A DNA stretch of 64,000 nt from positions 14,947,001 through 15,011,000 of the forward strand of contig NC_080560.1 in NCBI RefSeq assembly GCF_030253575.1. The letters are read 5' to 3'. This DNA comes from Rhododendron vialii. Its lineage: Eukaryota; Streptophyta; Magnoliopsida; Ericales; Ericaceae. Position numbers and translations under genes: made by a program. Positions 1-12,031 of the stretch are shown here, piece by piece; positions within the stretch are counted from its first letter, which is position 1, and each line of letters begins with the position of its first letter. The notes below the pieces were generated by a model. That model had not been told where the DNA came from. It saw only the letters and a list, made by a program, of their open reading frames with translations, and searched no databases.

Positions 1-448
1 GCTTGTTGATCATATCTTTCGAAGGTATAAAATGGGCGACATTCTGCATTTGATTTGAAAGTAGTATTTGGAAGGAATATTAATGTAAACTGTAAGATTA
101 TTTTGGTATTTGTATAACTTGAGGCTTCGAGCCAGGATTGTAATATTTGAACTTAAATTTGCGGACAACGGAAGAATTACCTTTGACATCTTTGTAAAAT
201 CCTTTTGGGAGATATTATTGTAATTTTGAGCTAATCTTTTGACTTGAAAATCATGTAATCTCTAAACTTGTCATCTTTTGCTTAACTATGAAATTTGGGG
301 CCGGAGTGCATTATTGTAAGCTTTTAAACTTGATTGTTCTCTCGGATGAGTTATGGGAAGCATTTTGGGGTATTATGATGTACTATTGCGCAGGATTTTT
401 ATTGGAAATGTTTTTATTATAATTATGTTGAAAATTCAGGGTGTGACA
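1..448 (+). other. Possible 3' part of an LTR, cut by the window edge
   Basis: There is no credible coding sequence. The text is T-rich, includes a stretch like those seen in plant gypsy LTRs (ggggccggagtgcattattg near 298) and ends in GTGACA at about 443-448, just before LINE-type coding sequence begins. A Ty3/gypsy LTR ending in CA is possible, but the 5' end lies outside the window and no primer-binding site follows. Weak call. Confidence 0.2.
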
Positions 449-449
449 A

Positions 450-3400
450 TTTCTCTTGGGGCTGCTCAAATAGATTTTGATTATTCTCCTATGCTGCTTT
501 TATACAAGAAATTGAGAAGGCTTAAACCTTGTCTGAAGAAGCTCAATAAGGATTTTTACAATGACATTCAGAAGCAAGTTTTGCCTGCAAATGAAGAGCT
601 TGCCAATATTTAGAGTAGGTGTGCTAATGCCCATGGGGATCCTATTTTAATGGAATATGAGAAACTTTGCCTTCTTCATTACAATGAGCTCAACTTGGCT
701 GAGGAGAGTTGGAGTAGACAGAAGTCCAGAATTAGAAGGTTAAACTTGGGTGACAATAATACGAAATTTTTCCATAAGAAAGTTGCTAGCCACAAGATGA
801 GGAACAAAATTATCTCTATATGTGATGATGGGGGTACTAGACTGGAAGAACCTCAAGCTGTTAAGGAGGAAATTCTCAGATTCTACAATAATATGTTTGG
901 TTCCAAATTTGAGCATAAAAGACCCACAAATGAGAGGTTAACTTTCACTAACACTGTTCCTACCTCTTTTCATGCTTCTCTCATATCTTCAGTTACTCCT
1001 GACGAGGTTAAGGTAGCTAATTTTGCTATAAATGGTGATAGATCCCCAGGGCCGGACAGTTATAATGCTAGTTTCTTTCAAAAAAACTAGACTGTGGTAG
1101 GAGATGAGGTAACTGCAGCTGTTCTTTCCTTCATCCAAACTGGTGTTTTATTAAGAGATGTTAATGCCACTACATTAACTCTAATTCCTAAAACTAGCTG
1201 CCATCAATCTATGAAGGAGTACAGGCCCATTGCCTATTGTAATACCATTTACAAAGCTATTACTAAGATTCTTGCCAATAGGTTACAACCTGCCCTCCTT
1301 CACATTATCAACAAAGCTCAAACAGCTTTTGTCAAAGGAAGGTCAATCTCTGATAACATTCTCTTCATGCAAGAACTTGTTAGGAACTGTTAAAGAGACT
1401 CTGGGCCAGCTAGATGTGCCATTAAGATAGATCTTATGAAGGCCTACGATTCTGTCGATTGGGATTTTCTCTTTGAAGTCATGGTAGCTCTGAACTTTCC
1501 TTCCAAATTCATCTCTTAGGTAAGAATTTGTATTACTTTAGCTATGTATTCAATTGTGAGAAATGGGGAATTGGAGGGCTTCTTCAAAGGGGAGAAAGGC
1601 CTTAGACAAGGAGACCCTATATCTTCATATCTTTTTCTCTTGATAATGGAAGGTCTATATGCAATCCTCCAAAAGAAGATTTCTGAGGGTCAGTTCAATT
1701 ACCATCCAAAGTGTTCAGCTCTGTCTATTTCTTATTTTGCTTTTGCTTATGATTTATTCTTAATGGCTGGAACTGATTGCCACTCCATTGCTATTCTCAA
1801 GAAAGCTCTGGATGATTTTTACCATTCCTCTGGCCTTAAACCTAATCTTCTCAAAAGCCAGATCTTCTTTTCAGGTGTTAACCTTACTGTTAAGACTGAT
1901 ATTCTTAGCATTCTTCCAATTCCTGAAGGGTCTCTTCTTGTGAAATACTTGGGAGTTCCCCGTATTTCAACTAGACTCAAATATGATGATTGTGTTCAGT
2001 TAAAAGAAAGAACTCAACAGAGAATTGCTAGTTGGTCAAACAGTTTGTTGTCTTTTTGGGGTCGGGCTTTGCTTATTCAATCTGTCCTTTTTAGTATGCA
2101 AAATTATTGACGCTCACTATTCATCCTACCTCAGAAGATTATGAAAGAAGTTGAGGCTATGTTACGGGCTTTCCTCTGGTCAGGTCTTAAACTCAAAAGA
2201 GGAGGAGCTAAAGTCAAGTGGATGGAAGTTTGTACCCCTAAAGCTAAAGGAGGTTTGGGTTTGAGCTCACTTAAGGAATGGAATAAAGCCACTATGCTAA
2301 GGCACTTATGGGCCCTCTGTAAAAAACTGTAAAAAACAGGACACTTTGTGGGTTAAATGGGTTCACAACTATATCATAAAGGACCAGCATTTTTGGGTGA
2401 TGAAGGTACCCTACGATTGTTCATGGACTGTGAGGAAAATTCTTAAATTGAGAGGTCTGGGTCAAAATTTTGTTAAACATCATATAGGCAATGGTTTGGG
2501 TACTTCTTTATGGTATGACAATTGGCATCCAAGGGGGCCTCTCTATAAGATTCTGGACGACAGAACAATGTCTAGTTTGGATACAGTTGCATCTGCGAAA
2601 GTTAGCTCAGTAATCTCTAATGGTGTTTGGCATTGGCCTAGGCCAAGGAACAATCCGATTCATCAAATTCAGATGGCTATTCCTGGGAATCTGGTTCCTC
2701 AAATTGAGATGGAAGATGAAGTTCGGTGGCATATATCACCTAATGGTCAGTATACAACTAAGCATACTTGGGAAGCTATAAGATCCAAAAGTGAGAAAAT
2801 CCCTTGGGCATCCCTAGTTTGGTTCCCTCGGAATGTACCAAAATGGGCATTCATTTTATGGCTTGCCTGTCTTCAAAGGCTTTCCATTAAGGACAGATTA
2901 CGAAAGTCATTTTAGGATGATGACCCTATTTGTGTGCTTTGTTCCTAGGCTGATAAGTCTTTGCAGCACTTATTCTTTCATTGCAGTTATTCAACCAACA
3001 TTTGGGAAGTCATTTTATCCAGATTTCATATTCAAAGGAAGGCTGGTCTATGGAATTCTGAAGTTAGTTAGGCAATTCATTTCTGTAGGGGTAATTCTTT
3101 CTAATCACTCCTTTTCAAATTAGTCTTGGCTGCAGCAGTTTATCACATTTGGATGGAGAGAAATTCCCGTATCTTTGGTGGGAGATCTAGATGTGCACCT
3201 GAAGTGTTGGATGGTACAGATGAGTACATTAGATCTCATGTTTATTCTTGGAAAGTGATTCCTAGTTCAGTGGAGAACCAAAGCATGTGTGAGCTTTGGA
3301 AACTTCTGCGTAGAATTTTTTGGCCTAGTATTCCCAGAGTTTTTGTAGAGTGATGTAGTGTGTAGCTAGGTTGCTTGTACAATTTGTTTGGAAGGGTGTT

Positions 3401-3450
3401 TTCCCTGTTGTTTTGGTGCTATAAAATGATCTATTTCCCAAAAAATATAT
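450..3450 (+). mobile_element. 5'-truncated L1-like LINE (non-LTR retrotransposon)
   Basis: Successive + strand reading segments in shifting frames match the order of a plant L1-type ORF2 after its endonuclease: linker, reverse transcriptase, then a C-terminal zf-RVT-like region. The endonuclease is missing, so the copy is 5'-truncated, as is usual for LINEs. The 3' end is placed near 3450, after a short AT-rich tail (aaaaaatatatatata). At least four frame breaks or stops show it is old and inactive. No clear target-site duplication was found. Confidence 0.85.
464..3353 (+). pseudogene. Degenerate reverse transcriptase ORF of the LINE
   Basis: The product was the RT polyprotein that copies LINE RNA at a nicked target. 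Visible parts, in order: a linker with a KFFHKK motif (about 760-785); the SPGPD motif before the RT fingers (about 1045); a YRPIAYCN segment with an AFVKGRSISDNI motif (1220-1360); a KIDLMKAYDSVDW palm block after a frame break near 1395-1420; a GLRQGDPISSYLF block (1597-1635); and the region of the catalytic YADD box (about 1735-1755), which here reads FAYDLF, so the second catalytic aspartate is lost. The zf-RVT-like C-terminus (2346-2900, W-rich, with SLVWFPRNVPKWAFILWLA) and a last segment (3126-3353) follow in other frames. Stops near 612, 1088, 1392, 2108, 2330 and 2913 make it a clear pseudogene. Confidence 0.88.
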
Positions 3451-4449
3451 ATATAATCGAGATAAAGGACAGGAATATAATTATAAATCTGTAGTGGGGT
3501 GCCTAAAACATACCATAAGTAGATGCTATTCCATAAATGGAAGGTTGAAAAAGTGGCAAAAATATGCTCGAAATCATTGGTACCAATACCTATGCAACCT
3601 GATATCAATACCCAGTGTTATGTTCAGCGGCTTCTGAGTGATTTAAGGTGATTGGTATCGATGCCTATACAACCTGGTATCGATACCAAGACCATTAAGG
3701 TAGATTTTGTTTGGCTGAATTCCGCAAGCTCACTCTGGACACTCCGAAACTTGGATTTGGGTGTTCTTTGGACCGGTGGAAAGTTTGTTGAGTCTATTTT
3801 CTAATCCAAGTAATTTGGATCCAAGATAATTTTTACATCAAAGGATATGAGGAATCTACCCTCAGTTGGTCGGAAAATAAATAGTTTTGGAAAAATCCTC
3901 ACATCTCCTTCAATTCTCTTGACCCTTGGGCGTTCCGAGCAACCTCCAACCCATCTTTTCAAGACTTTTCGGACACAACAACGGGGTGACACATGGCCTT
4001 AGGTACTTGGTTGCACCAAGAGGATTCATTGGCATTCAAACGCGCCTACGAAGTACCTGAAACACACAAAAACCTACCTAACGTGTAATATTGCATAAAA
4101 ATAACAAAATATGTACATTAACACAACATACTAGAGGACTTAAACACCAAGATTAAGCAATATTGAGTGATTATCAATGAGCAAGTTTAATGTTACTGAA
4201 AGTAAATGGGTTCGCGTGGATGTCGGTAGTAATTATCTAGCCAATTGAGTAATGCATTAAAAGTTTCGTCAATAACCGGAAAAATGGCAATGGGTTGGAA
4301 TAGCTCTTATTCCGGTACAACAGATACTTGTACCTCGCCGGGCGCTCGAAATGACCAAAAACAAAAATAGAAAAACAGAGCTCGAAGAAATTCAGATCCC
4401 ACCCCACCATGGTCGAACAGGAACTACCTATCTTTATTTCAAATTTATT
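3451..4449. other. Intergenic; no gene seen
   Basis: No coding region is supported. Around 3578-3692 a short GGTAT(C/A)GATACC-like phrase followed by a pyrimidine-rich run occurs three times (tggtaccaatacctatgcaa, tggtatcgatgcctatacaa, tggtatcgatacc), so this is probably a decayed repeat. The open frames here are short and show no family features. Confidence 0.5.
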
Positions 4450-4707
4450 GTACATGTTCGTTTTACGTCAAAATTTTGTGACTTATTAGTTCGTTTCGAT
4501 GAGAGAAACCGAAACAATAAAAAAAAGTTTGATCGAAACTCATATTTTTTTGAAAAACAAAAATAAGTAAAAGAGATAGCTTTTTAACTTATTTTTTGTA
4601 TTTTACAAAAAAATTATGGGTTTCAATTACTTTTTTATACTTTTTTGATTACTCTCGTCCAGATGAACCAGTAAGGCACCAAAATTTGACGCAAAACTAA
4701 CATATAC
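4450..4707. repeat. Imperfect foldback MITE (same type as 62289-62656)
   Basis: The two ends are inverted copies built around gttttacgtcaaaattttg on the left and caaaatttgacgcaaaac on the right, with gatgagag / ctctcgtc further inside. The same phrases occur in the foldback at 62289-62656 and in one arm at 63125-63290. It carries no ORF. The exact ends are uncertain. Confidence 0.45.
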
Positions 4708-5061
4708 AAAATAAATTTGAATAAAGTAGGAAAAAAAAGTTATTAGTGCCTACTTCATAATCCAGACCCACTCTTACTTACCACCATCATAAGGAGATAC
4801 TAGTATTTATTAAGCTGAAATATTATTAAATGCATGGTTTCAAATCTTGGTTGGAACTTGGGTACGAGAAAAAGTGTCAATGACAGCTGGGAGTAAAATA
4901 CAAAAGGTTATTTCAGTACGACACATAATTGTCTCTTCAAAAGTTGTGCAGATTTTGTTTCTTGCTCTTGTCAAGTTGCCGGGGCTTTCCTGCGGAGCCG
5001 CGTAATATGCCCACATCTCGTGCATTCGCCGCGGGCTAACGGGGTTGGACCCGTGCCTCAC

Positions 5062-5310
5062 ATATTTTTCACGGATCGATATTCTCCGTGAGGATTGCTC
5101 CCCATGAGGATCGTGTGAGGATTTTTATGGGATCCAAATTGTTCATCTCGATAATTAATAATTCAGATTAAAAATAAATTCTTTCGGAAAAAAGATACCG
5201 AAAAAATTTATATTAAATTTGGACCATTAATTATCGAGATGGACGGCCTGAATGCAAACTCAAACCATCCTCACATAAAGTATCCTCATAAAAGATCCGC
5301 ATACTGCATT
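5062..5310. repeat. Imperfect inverted-repeat MITE
   Basis: Inner arms catctcgataattaat (about 5144-5160) and attaattatcgagatg (about 5226-5241) face each other across an AT-rich middle, and both outer arms carry GTGAGGAT/ATCCTCAC phrases. A fragment with similar GTGAGGAT text lies near 25765. Non-coding and degenerate. Confidence 0.45.
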
Positions 5311-5342
5311 CGCATAGAAACTCGGTTGTTTAAGTAGGGAAT

Positions 5343-5828
5343 AGCATCTCCGACACTACTCTCCACTTTTGCCTAAAAATAGATAATATCTACTCTGCCT
5401 GTTCACTTTAATTTCCATCAATGAATTCCAACACTGTTCTCTACTTTTGCTCTCTATCCAAATAAATTTAAGGACAACGATTTTGGCACTTTACTTTTAG
5501 TCAATGGCATTTTACTTTCTATTTTGTAATCCCACATGATCAACACACAAAGTGGAGTGTCAGTGGTTAAAACTGGAGTGTCAAAATCAATTTTCTAAAT
5601 TTATTTATTTTTGTACATTTACCCATAAATTTGAGTGGCAAAAAGGTAAATAGAATGAGAGAGCGAGAGAGTAGCTAGTCTTGTTTACCCTCTACTAGTA
5701 GCTAGTTGAAGTAGACAAAAGCAAAGTGCCTAGCCAAGTAAAGAGCCTCTTAGAACATTGAATTTTGAATTTGGCTAGGTATAATAGCCAAGAGAGCCCA
5801 AGTAGGAAGCCTTTTGGAGATGCTCTAT
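5343..5828. repeat. MITE with AGCATCTCC termini
   Basis: The left end AGCATCTCCGACAC and the right end TTTTGGAGATGCTCT form a short terminal inverted repeat around about 470 bp of AT-rich non-coding DNA. The element at 8476-8768 ends the same way, so the two may belong to one non-autonomous family. The superfamily is not assigned. Confidence 0.5.
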
Positions 5829-5838
5829 TAAACCAACG

Positions 5839-5985
5839 ACTTGTAGCCCAGCGGTTATCTCTTACTTATACCACAAGAGAGGCTAAGATTTGAGTCTCGT
5901 CTGAGGCATTTGGGGTTCATGGCGATAAACAGCTTTTAAACCACATGTGGACTACTAACCTACTAATTTTCTCGCCAACCTCCGA
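5839..5985 (+). mobile_element. SINE-like unit with tRNA-type promoter boxes
   Basis: The sequence gacttgtagcccagcggtta resembles a tRNA-derived box A region, and gatttgagtctcgtc, about 40 bases on, resembles box B (GGTTCGANTCC consensus, imperfect). This spacing is typical of a SINE head. No clear A-tail or target-site duplication was found and cloverleaf pairing is poor, so it is not called a tRNA gene. Confidence 0.4.
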
Positions 5986-5999
5986 CTGATGTTATACAG

Positions 6000-6312
6000 T
6001 ACTAGCGAATTGCCCGTGTCTAAAGACACTTTCAACATAAGTTTTATATCTTTTAGGACGTAATTCCCGTGCATGAACACATTTGCCTCTAAATTCACAT
6101 CAACTTTTCCATTTTCACAAAGTATCAAAACCAATTTGAGAGACAGATATTTGGTAAAAAAAAATTGATTAAGTATTAATTCCTTATTTTATTTTTTTCC
6201 TAATCGTACGATCATAATTTTTTTTTAAAAATGATCTAACAGTTGTAGAGGTTGCTCTCGTTTATATGCCTAGACATTTTAACAGAAGCCGCTCTGTTTT
6301 ATAATATAGATT
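6000..6312. repeat. Degenerate repeat with ACTAGC.AATTGCCCGTG start
   Basis: It begins actagcgaattgcccgtgtc and ends near ttataatatagattggc. Very similar starts occur near 26428 (actagtgctaacccgtgcc) and inside the hAT element near 33293 (actagcacatgcccgcgg), with matching AT-rich ends near 26605 and 37060. The family is dispersed and uncharacterised here. Non-coding. Confidence 0.4.
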
Positions 6313-7563
6313 GGCAAAAATAGAGAGTGGGTAATGTATCGAATTTTTATTTGACTAGTATTCGAACCATAATCCCACTTTCTTTTTTCTTAGAATAAAT
6401 AGAATGGATTATGATTTTCTTAGTTAAATTATTATTTTTTGCATGAGGTTCCACATACACTGCATTATCTAAATAGCGTTCAAAACGTCATGCAGTCGTG
6501 CTGTTAATTTTCGCACTACATTTACATTTCCAAATTCTTGCTCTCACGAATTTTAGTGATCTGTGATGTGTTTCAAATATGCTTTCGCACTCGCGCTCCC
6601 ACTTCCCGCACACAAATAGCGTGGTTGAGGGTAGGACCCTAGGTGAATGTTAGCATGCGGGTAAAGTGTTCTGAAAGTATACGTAACCGTGGAAGAGTGG
6701 TACTCCTATAGAGCGAGAGAGACGGTTAAGATTGACGCATGCCACGTGGTAATCCGATTGGAAAAAGATTGACCATGTGACGTGTCCGAGACAGTATCCT
6801 CGACCTGTCTGTCTGACGTGGAGGTTGGCTATTTTAGGAGTAAATTTATTTTGGACACAGCCGTTTCTCTTGTTTTGTTTGAAATTACTAATGGAAAATT
6901 CCAAAAATCAGATTAATGGGCTGACAATAGTAGATGTGTGAATGTATATTAAAATGTATAAAAAATAAATAAAAAAATATATTTTTCTTGCCTTATAGTG
7001 TGCTTATCGTCAGCCCAATGGGCTGACAATAACAGACCTATTACTAATTAATTAATCCAACTGAAAATTCTCCTGCTTTAAAATTCTTTTAGCCATTTCT
7101 GTAATCGCATTTTTGTGTGATAGTTATCTTGAACCGATCATATTAGTTTGACCTATTTCTTAGAGTGTTCAAAATTCAAATTATCTTCTTTGTGTAAACC
7201 CACCATTTCCTGTTAATCATACGATGAAGTTACGTATATAGTCATTAATTTATTACTTTCGCGCAAAAATATGAATTAATTAAAGAATCATAAACGTAGT
7301 AGTCAAATTTTACTAGCTTGTGCACACTACCAATGCGAATTTCTGGATCCGTCCTGATTCGCAAGCAATTTCCGCAGGTCAACTAAAACAAGTAGCAATG
7401 CCTATCATGTTACAAGCACTGCCTTTTTTGACTATGCAGTGGAGTTTGAAGTAAAAAAAGAAAACGCACCCATGTGACATCAAAAGTAGAAATCGACTCT
7501 AGACACAAAAAAAAGAAAAAGAAAAAAAGGGGGAACCATTCGAATCTTGTGATCAATCAATCC
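6313..7563. other. Intergenic; small direct repeat only
   Basis: No gene is supported. The phrase atgggctgacaata occurs twice in direct orientation, near 6917 and 7018, flanking about 100 bp of AT-rich sequence, which suggests a small insertion or a local duplication. Nothing else stands out. Confidence 0.4.
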
Positions 7564-7785
7564 GGGGGTGCTGTAGCGCACCCCGGTATAGTGCGCGTGT
7601 AGTGTGACACACGGACCGTCGATCTCATCAATCAACGGTCTAGATTAAAAATAATTTTTTACTGGTAAAAAATATTTATTACGGGTCAAAATTAAAAAAC
7701 ACATCGCAACCGTTAATTAATGAGATCGACGGACCGTGTGCCGCACTACACGTAATATAACACCGGGGTGCACTGCAGCACCTCC
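7564..7785. repeat. MITE with ~78-bp terminal inverted repeats
   Basis: The left arm begins GGGGGTGCTGTAGCGCACCC and the right arm ends GGGGTGCACTGCAGCACCTCC. The two pair over about 78 bp, including the inner ACACGGACCGTCGATCTCAT and its complement. The middle is AT-rich. A long arm with a small core suggests a Mutator-like or foldback MITE. No target-site duplication was recognised. Confidence 0.65.
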
Positions 7786-7852
7786 TGTTCCATGATGAAA
7801 GGATATTAGAAATTTTTATATTCAACATAGTCAATGATAATAGAGCCACTAC

Positions 7853-8309
7853 GAGCATCCGCAATGGGAATAATCAAAATCGATAACCAAAATGTGTCAC
7901 GTCAGCATTTGATTATCCATTTAATTCATAATCAAATCTAACAAATTTGATCTCCACATTGATTATTGTTGTATCCCTATAAAAAAAAAACCCCATAATA
8001 TGCAATGCACCTATGTCCAATTGCAAACGAGTTCCAATCACGCACCCGACCACACCAAATTATTTGTCTCGATGAGACGATTCTAATGTGAGATGTTTTT
8101 TAATTTTTTAGTTATGAATTTGGTTATTGGGTTTGGTTATTGAGTTTTGATTATTGGTAAAAGTTGTTAAGTTTGATTATTCAAATGTCAAAATTTGATG
8201 AGTTGCTAAGAGGTTGCTAAGTTTGGTTATTACAATGTGAGTACTTTTTTGAGTAAACATTGCTAACTTTAATAACCTTTTGGTTTTGATTATTACATTG
8301 TGGATGCTC
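7853..8309. repeat. MITE with GAGCATCC(G/A)CAATG termini
   Basis: The left terminus GAGCATCCGCAATGGGAATA and the right terminus TATTACATTGTGGATGCTC are inverted copies. Internally, ATAATCAAA/TTTGATTAT phrases recur. The elements at 25825-26164 and 26169-26880 belong to the same family. Confidence 0.6.
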
Positions 8310-8475
8310 TAATAAAATAAAAGCCTAATCATCAAATTGAGAAATGAATTAATTACCATAATAGTGATATTCTACACGTAGTATGACACCCGGATTTAAA
8401 ATTCATCAGGAATATTGTACGAAAGAATGTTTTGCTGTGATTCCTTTTCTGATTTTCTTTTACCACCAAGTGAGC

Positions 8476-8768
8476 GGGCATCTCCATCTGGAGATGTCAA
8501 ATTATTTTGAAGGCTAATGTGTCAATTTGGTATCAAACTTTCCCTCTTTAACCCTTATACAAAATAAAAATATATTGAGCTCATAACTTAAAAGGAAAAA
8601 AAGAGAGGTTCAAATGGCACAAATTTGAAGACTGGCATGGGAAGACTTCCCTTCAAGTCCATGTGTATTTAGCATCAAAGAAGACAACTCTCTTGGATGG
8701 TTAGTTGCTGTCAAATGTTGATGTTGCGTGGTCCACGTAAGAATTGGTATCTGCCGTAGGAGATGCTC
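8476..8768. repeat. MITE with GGGCATCTCC termini
   Basis: The left end GGGCATCTCCATCTGGAGATG and the right end GTAGGAGATGCTC are inverted. The core is non-coding. It is related by its ends to 5343-5828. Confidence 0.4.
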
Positions 8769-9409
8769 TAAGTCCAAAGGTCCTGGACTGAGCAAAGTCA
8801 TTACGGAAATGTAGAGAGCATCTCAGCCAATCAATAGTCCGGCATTTTGGCTTAATAAGGAGGACTGTTTTTCTCTTTAGTAAAAATTTTTTTCAAATTT
8901 TTTAGTTTTGCGTTAGCAGCCCTAATGTGAAGGTGACCATTGTATTAGTGGAATGTTCTCCATTACATGACAAATAGAGCACATTCTACCAATACAGTGG
9001 TAACACATCACATGGTACCCAAAATGTGATACTTAAACATAGTTACCAAAGCATTAATGTTGCGTTAATTTTATTTGGATAACTGGCTTGTCTCGACGAG
9101 AGAAAGCTAAAAAGTTAACGAAATTTATGTTCACGAATCATAACAAATTTGTTTGAATATAGACAAAAATAATCAAAGATTATTGCTGGCCCATGGAATC
9201 GCTTGTGGTTATGTGTTTTGCGTAGTTTGTTCAAATGCTACAATTCCTTCTATGAAGTACTATCTAATAAAATTTGAACCAAAAAAAGTTACAAAAAAGA
9301 ACCGTCTAATTAGGTTGAAATTTAATGGGGATTTATGATGAAGGGAAGAGGTACCTAGAAAAGTAGGAGTATATCACTGATCAATGTCACGAACATGAGA
9401 AGTTTTTCA
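8769..9409. other. Intergenic; nothing recognised
   Basis: No gene, RNA or clear repeat is supported. The sequence is AT-rich with only short chance open frames. Confidence 0.4.
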
Positions 9410-9591
9410 GTGCCGGGTGGGAGTGGGCCACATGGTGCAGAGCAAACATTTTTGGATGGCCCAGATCTGTTTGGGCTTGAGAGCTTGAGGGGGTGTTTTG
9501 GTAATTTTATACTTAAAAATTACACAAACATATTTGGGCCGTCCAAACATGGATGCGTGCTCGGCACCACATGACCCGTGCCCACCGGCAC
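9410..9591. repeat. GC-rich inverted-repeat MITE
   Basis: The left arm (GTGCCGGGTGGGAGTGGGCC, then ACATGGTGCAGAGCA) is inverted at the right end (TGCTCGGCACCACATG, then GTGCCCACCGGCAC), and the inner GGCCCAGATCTGTTTGG / CCAAACATGG-type phrases also face each other. The arms have diverged. Confidence 0.5.
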
Positions 9592-9592
9592 C

Positions 9593-9659
9593 AAAAAATT
9601 TCTCCACAGACAGCACACCATTCTTAAAAAAATTTCTCCACAGACAGCACACCATTCTT
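9593..9659. repeat. Two tandem ~33-bp repeats
   Basis: The unit aaatttctccacagacagca plus ccattctt occurs twice head to tail, with only a difference in A-run length. It sits directly after the MITE at 9410-9591. Confidence 0.8.
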
Positions 9660-10159
9660 ATCCAAAACCCTCGGGAAGAAACAAATGAATATCCCAATCC
9701 AAAATCCCAAAAAGCCATACAAAAAGCCAAATTACAATTCAAAAAGGGAAAATTTCACTGACCTCCCCTGAAGTTTCTAACAAAGGTGGAGACCTCCCTT
9801 GAGGTTTCTGAAATATCACTGACTTCCCCTACTTTTGAAACAATTGTCAAGATTCCCCATTTGTTAACCCACCGTTAGATCCTTCCCAGAAAATCAAGAT
9901 GTCAGCACATTTTGCAATGCCTACTGCCCAAATTACCCTTGCATCCATGCATAACCAAACAGTGACTCCTTTGCTAGCAAAATCCTTCAACGACCACCAC
10001 ATTCAGCCATAGCTGCATAGATGATTTTGAGGGGAAAAAAACACGGAACCTTGGGTAATTTAAATCATTCACAACTTGTCGAATTCTAAGAATATTTTGA
10101 CAAGCTTTCTCTTTATTAAATTTTTTGCTTCAGTATTTACAAATTCACATTTTCAAAGC

Positions 10160-10356
10160 TTGAGACTTTGAGGTTTGCTTTCTCCTAATGTCTCAAGTTT
10201 GAAACATCGTAAGTGCTATAAACTCTTTTGGGGTTAGTTCATATAGAGCTTTGCTTCGGCTTTAATTTGGCTTCCCGCAAGTGAGCGGTGGAATGGACCT
10301 TCAAAATTAGTCGATATGCGCGTAAGCTGACCCGGCCATTTGAGTTGTAAAAAAAA
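10160..10356 (+). mobile_element. SINE with conserved angiosperm 3' domain (diverged)
   Basis: The 3' part reads attagtcgatatgcgcgtaag, then gacccggccatttgagttgt and an A-run. This matches the short conserved 3' domain shared by many plant SINEs of the Au type. The 5' head (cttgagactttgaggtttgc) lacks a clear box A, so it may be truncated. Nested in the MULE at 9746-12031. Confidence 0.6.
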
Positions 10357-10910
10357 GTCACATTTTTGATGAAATGGATAACTAACCCTTAAGATATGTT
10401 CCCCACCCATTGAAGCACAAATTCACTTGCATTTATAGAGATTTTTTTTGGTAATCTCATGTCTATAGATGTCATCGGCTACGCATGTATGTAAATTGCT
10501 ACCTAATATCTTATATATTTTGTATATATAATATATATATTCTTCCCTCTGTTCTCAATTGATAGTCCACTACGAAAAGACATATAATTGTCGGACCAAA
10601 AAATAAAGCACTTCCGTGCATCAATTTTTTAAATTTCTTGACACAAAATTAAAGATTGCGACTAGCTCTTTAATTTGGTGTCAAAAAACTTAGAAAATGA
10701 TGCACAGAAGAGGCTTATAATTAACAAAATCTATTGCACCAACTTGAAGAACTAAATGAGATCTTTGATTTATTTCAATAAAATAATATATATGTGATAA
10801 TCGTAAGGAATTCATTAATGGAATTTTCTTTTTAATTAGCCAGTTAATAGGCTAAGGAATTCATTAGCTAGATATATAATCGTATGGAATTCATTAGTGC
10901 TAATAATAAA

Positions 10911-11136
10911 GCCCAACGGGTTGGCTTAGTGATCAAGACTTGAGACTTAGAGGTTTACTTCTTCGTAAGTTCACAGATTCAGAACCTCTAAGGTGCTATC
11001 AATTTTTTTGGGGCTAGTCAATATGAAGCTTTGCTCCAACTTTAATTTAGCTCCTTGCAAGTGGGCGATGAGATTAGACCCCCGAGATTAGTCGAGGTGT
11101 GTGTAAGCTGGGCTGAACACCTGAGTTATCAAAAAA
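10911..11136 (+). mobile_element. SINE with conserved angiosperm 3' domain
   Basis: It begins gcccaacgggttggcttagt, a tRNA-like box A region, and ends with attagtcgaggtgtgtgtaa, then ctgggctgaacacctgagtt and atcaaaaaa. Its body aligns along its length with the SINE at 10160-10356 and with that at 30741-30975. No convincing target-site duplication was found. Nested in the MULE. Confidence 0.72.
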
Positions 11137-12031
11137 TGATAGTGGTAGATAATGGCCCGGAGAAGTATTATAATTCTCTTTTCTACTCTGGTTTTCTCCA
11201 TTAAGTTCATTTGTCAGCTCATTCTTCCTATTTTTTTTTTGTTTGGTATTTTTTACTTTTTGTAAATTTTAATTCAGGTTTTCGTCGTATTTTTTAGGAT
11301 TAATGGTCTAACTCGACAAGAGAAATCAGTGAAGGGTAAAAAATGTGGACCGAAACTAAAAAAGTTCATATAAGACGGTAAAAATATTAACAATACTAGC
11401 TGTTTGGTAGTATTTTTTTCATCTTAATAATTTATTTTTATTTTTTTGCTGTTTGGTAATGACATTTTTCAATTTTTAGACTTCTCTCATCAATACGGAT
11501 AATTAATTGAATCTAATAAAAATTCAAAAAGAGGAACAAAAGTATGAAAAGAAAACCAATTTCAAGAAGTCAATTGACATCGAAAGACTTTAGCTAAATT
11601 ATTTTGTTCTCAATTAGAATAGAATGCATCTAAAATATTTTTATGATGTCTATTTAGTTTTTCATTGGGTGGATTCATAATTACTAGTAATTAACTATGT
11701 TTACAAATGACTTAGCCAAAAAAAAAAAAAAAACTATGTTTACAGATGCCTAAAGCTTAAAGTTTGTTTTTGGTGAATTTAATTTTACTAATTTTTGTGA
11801 AAGATGGTATGAAAAAATACTAAGTGTCCTGCACAATTACTCAAGCATTGTTATTAGGGGGGTATTCTGGTCTTTTAAACACAGCAGTTAACGCCATCTA
11901 TTACAAGTTAACGACATGGGGGAGGCTTGATACTGTCAGGAAAAGCAAGGGATGTCAGTGACATTTCAAAAATCTCAGGGGAGGTCTCTGCATGTGTCAG
12001 AAACCGCAAGGGAGGTCAGTGAAATTTGCCC

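Larger units (their letters stand above)
9746..12031. mobile_element. Mutator-like (MULE) non-autonomous element, 2.3 kb
   Basis: The left end GGGAAAATTTCACTGACCTC and the right end GAGGTCAGTGAAATTTGCCC are inverted, and the similarity continues inward for more than 100 bp (CACTGACTTCCC, GTTAAC). The element is flanked by a 9-bp duplication with one mismatch: ATTCAAAAA at 9737-9745 and ACTCAAAAA at 12032-12040. Long inverted ends plus a 9-bp duplication are the mark of Mutator-like elements. No transposase ORF is present. It contains two SINEs (10160-10356, 10911-11136). Its GGGCAAATTT terminus is shared with the 0.59-kb elements at 47493 and 59009. Confidence 0.82.
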
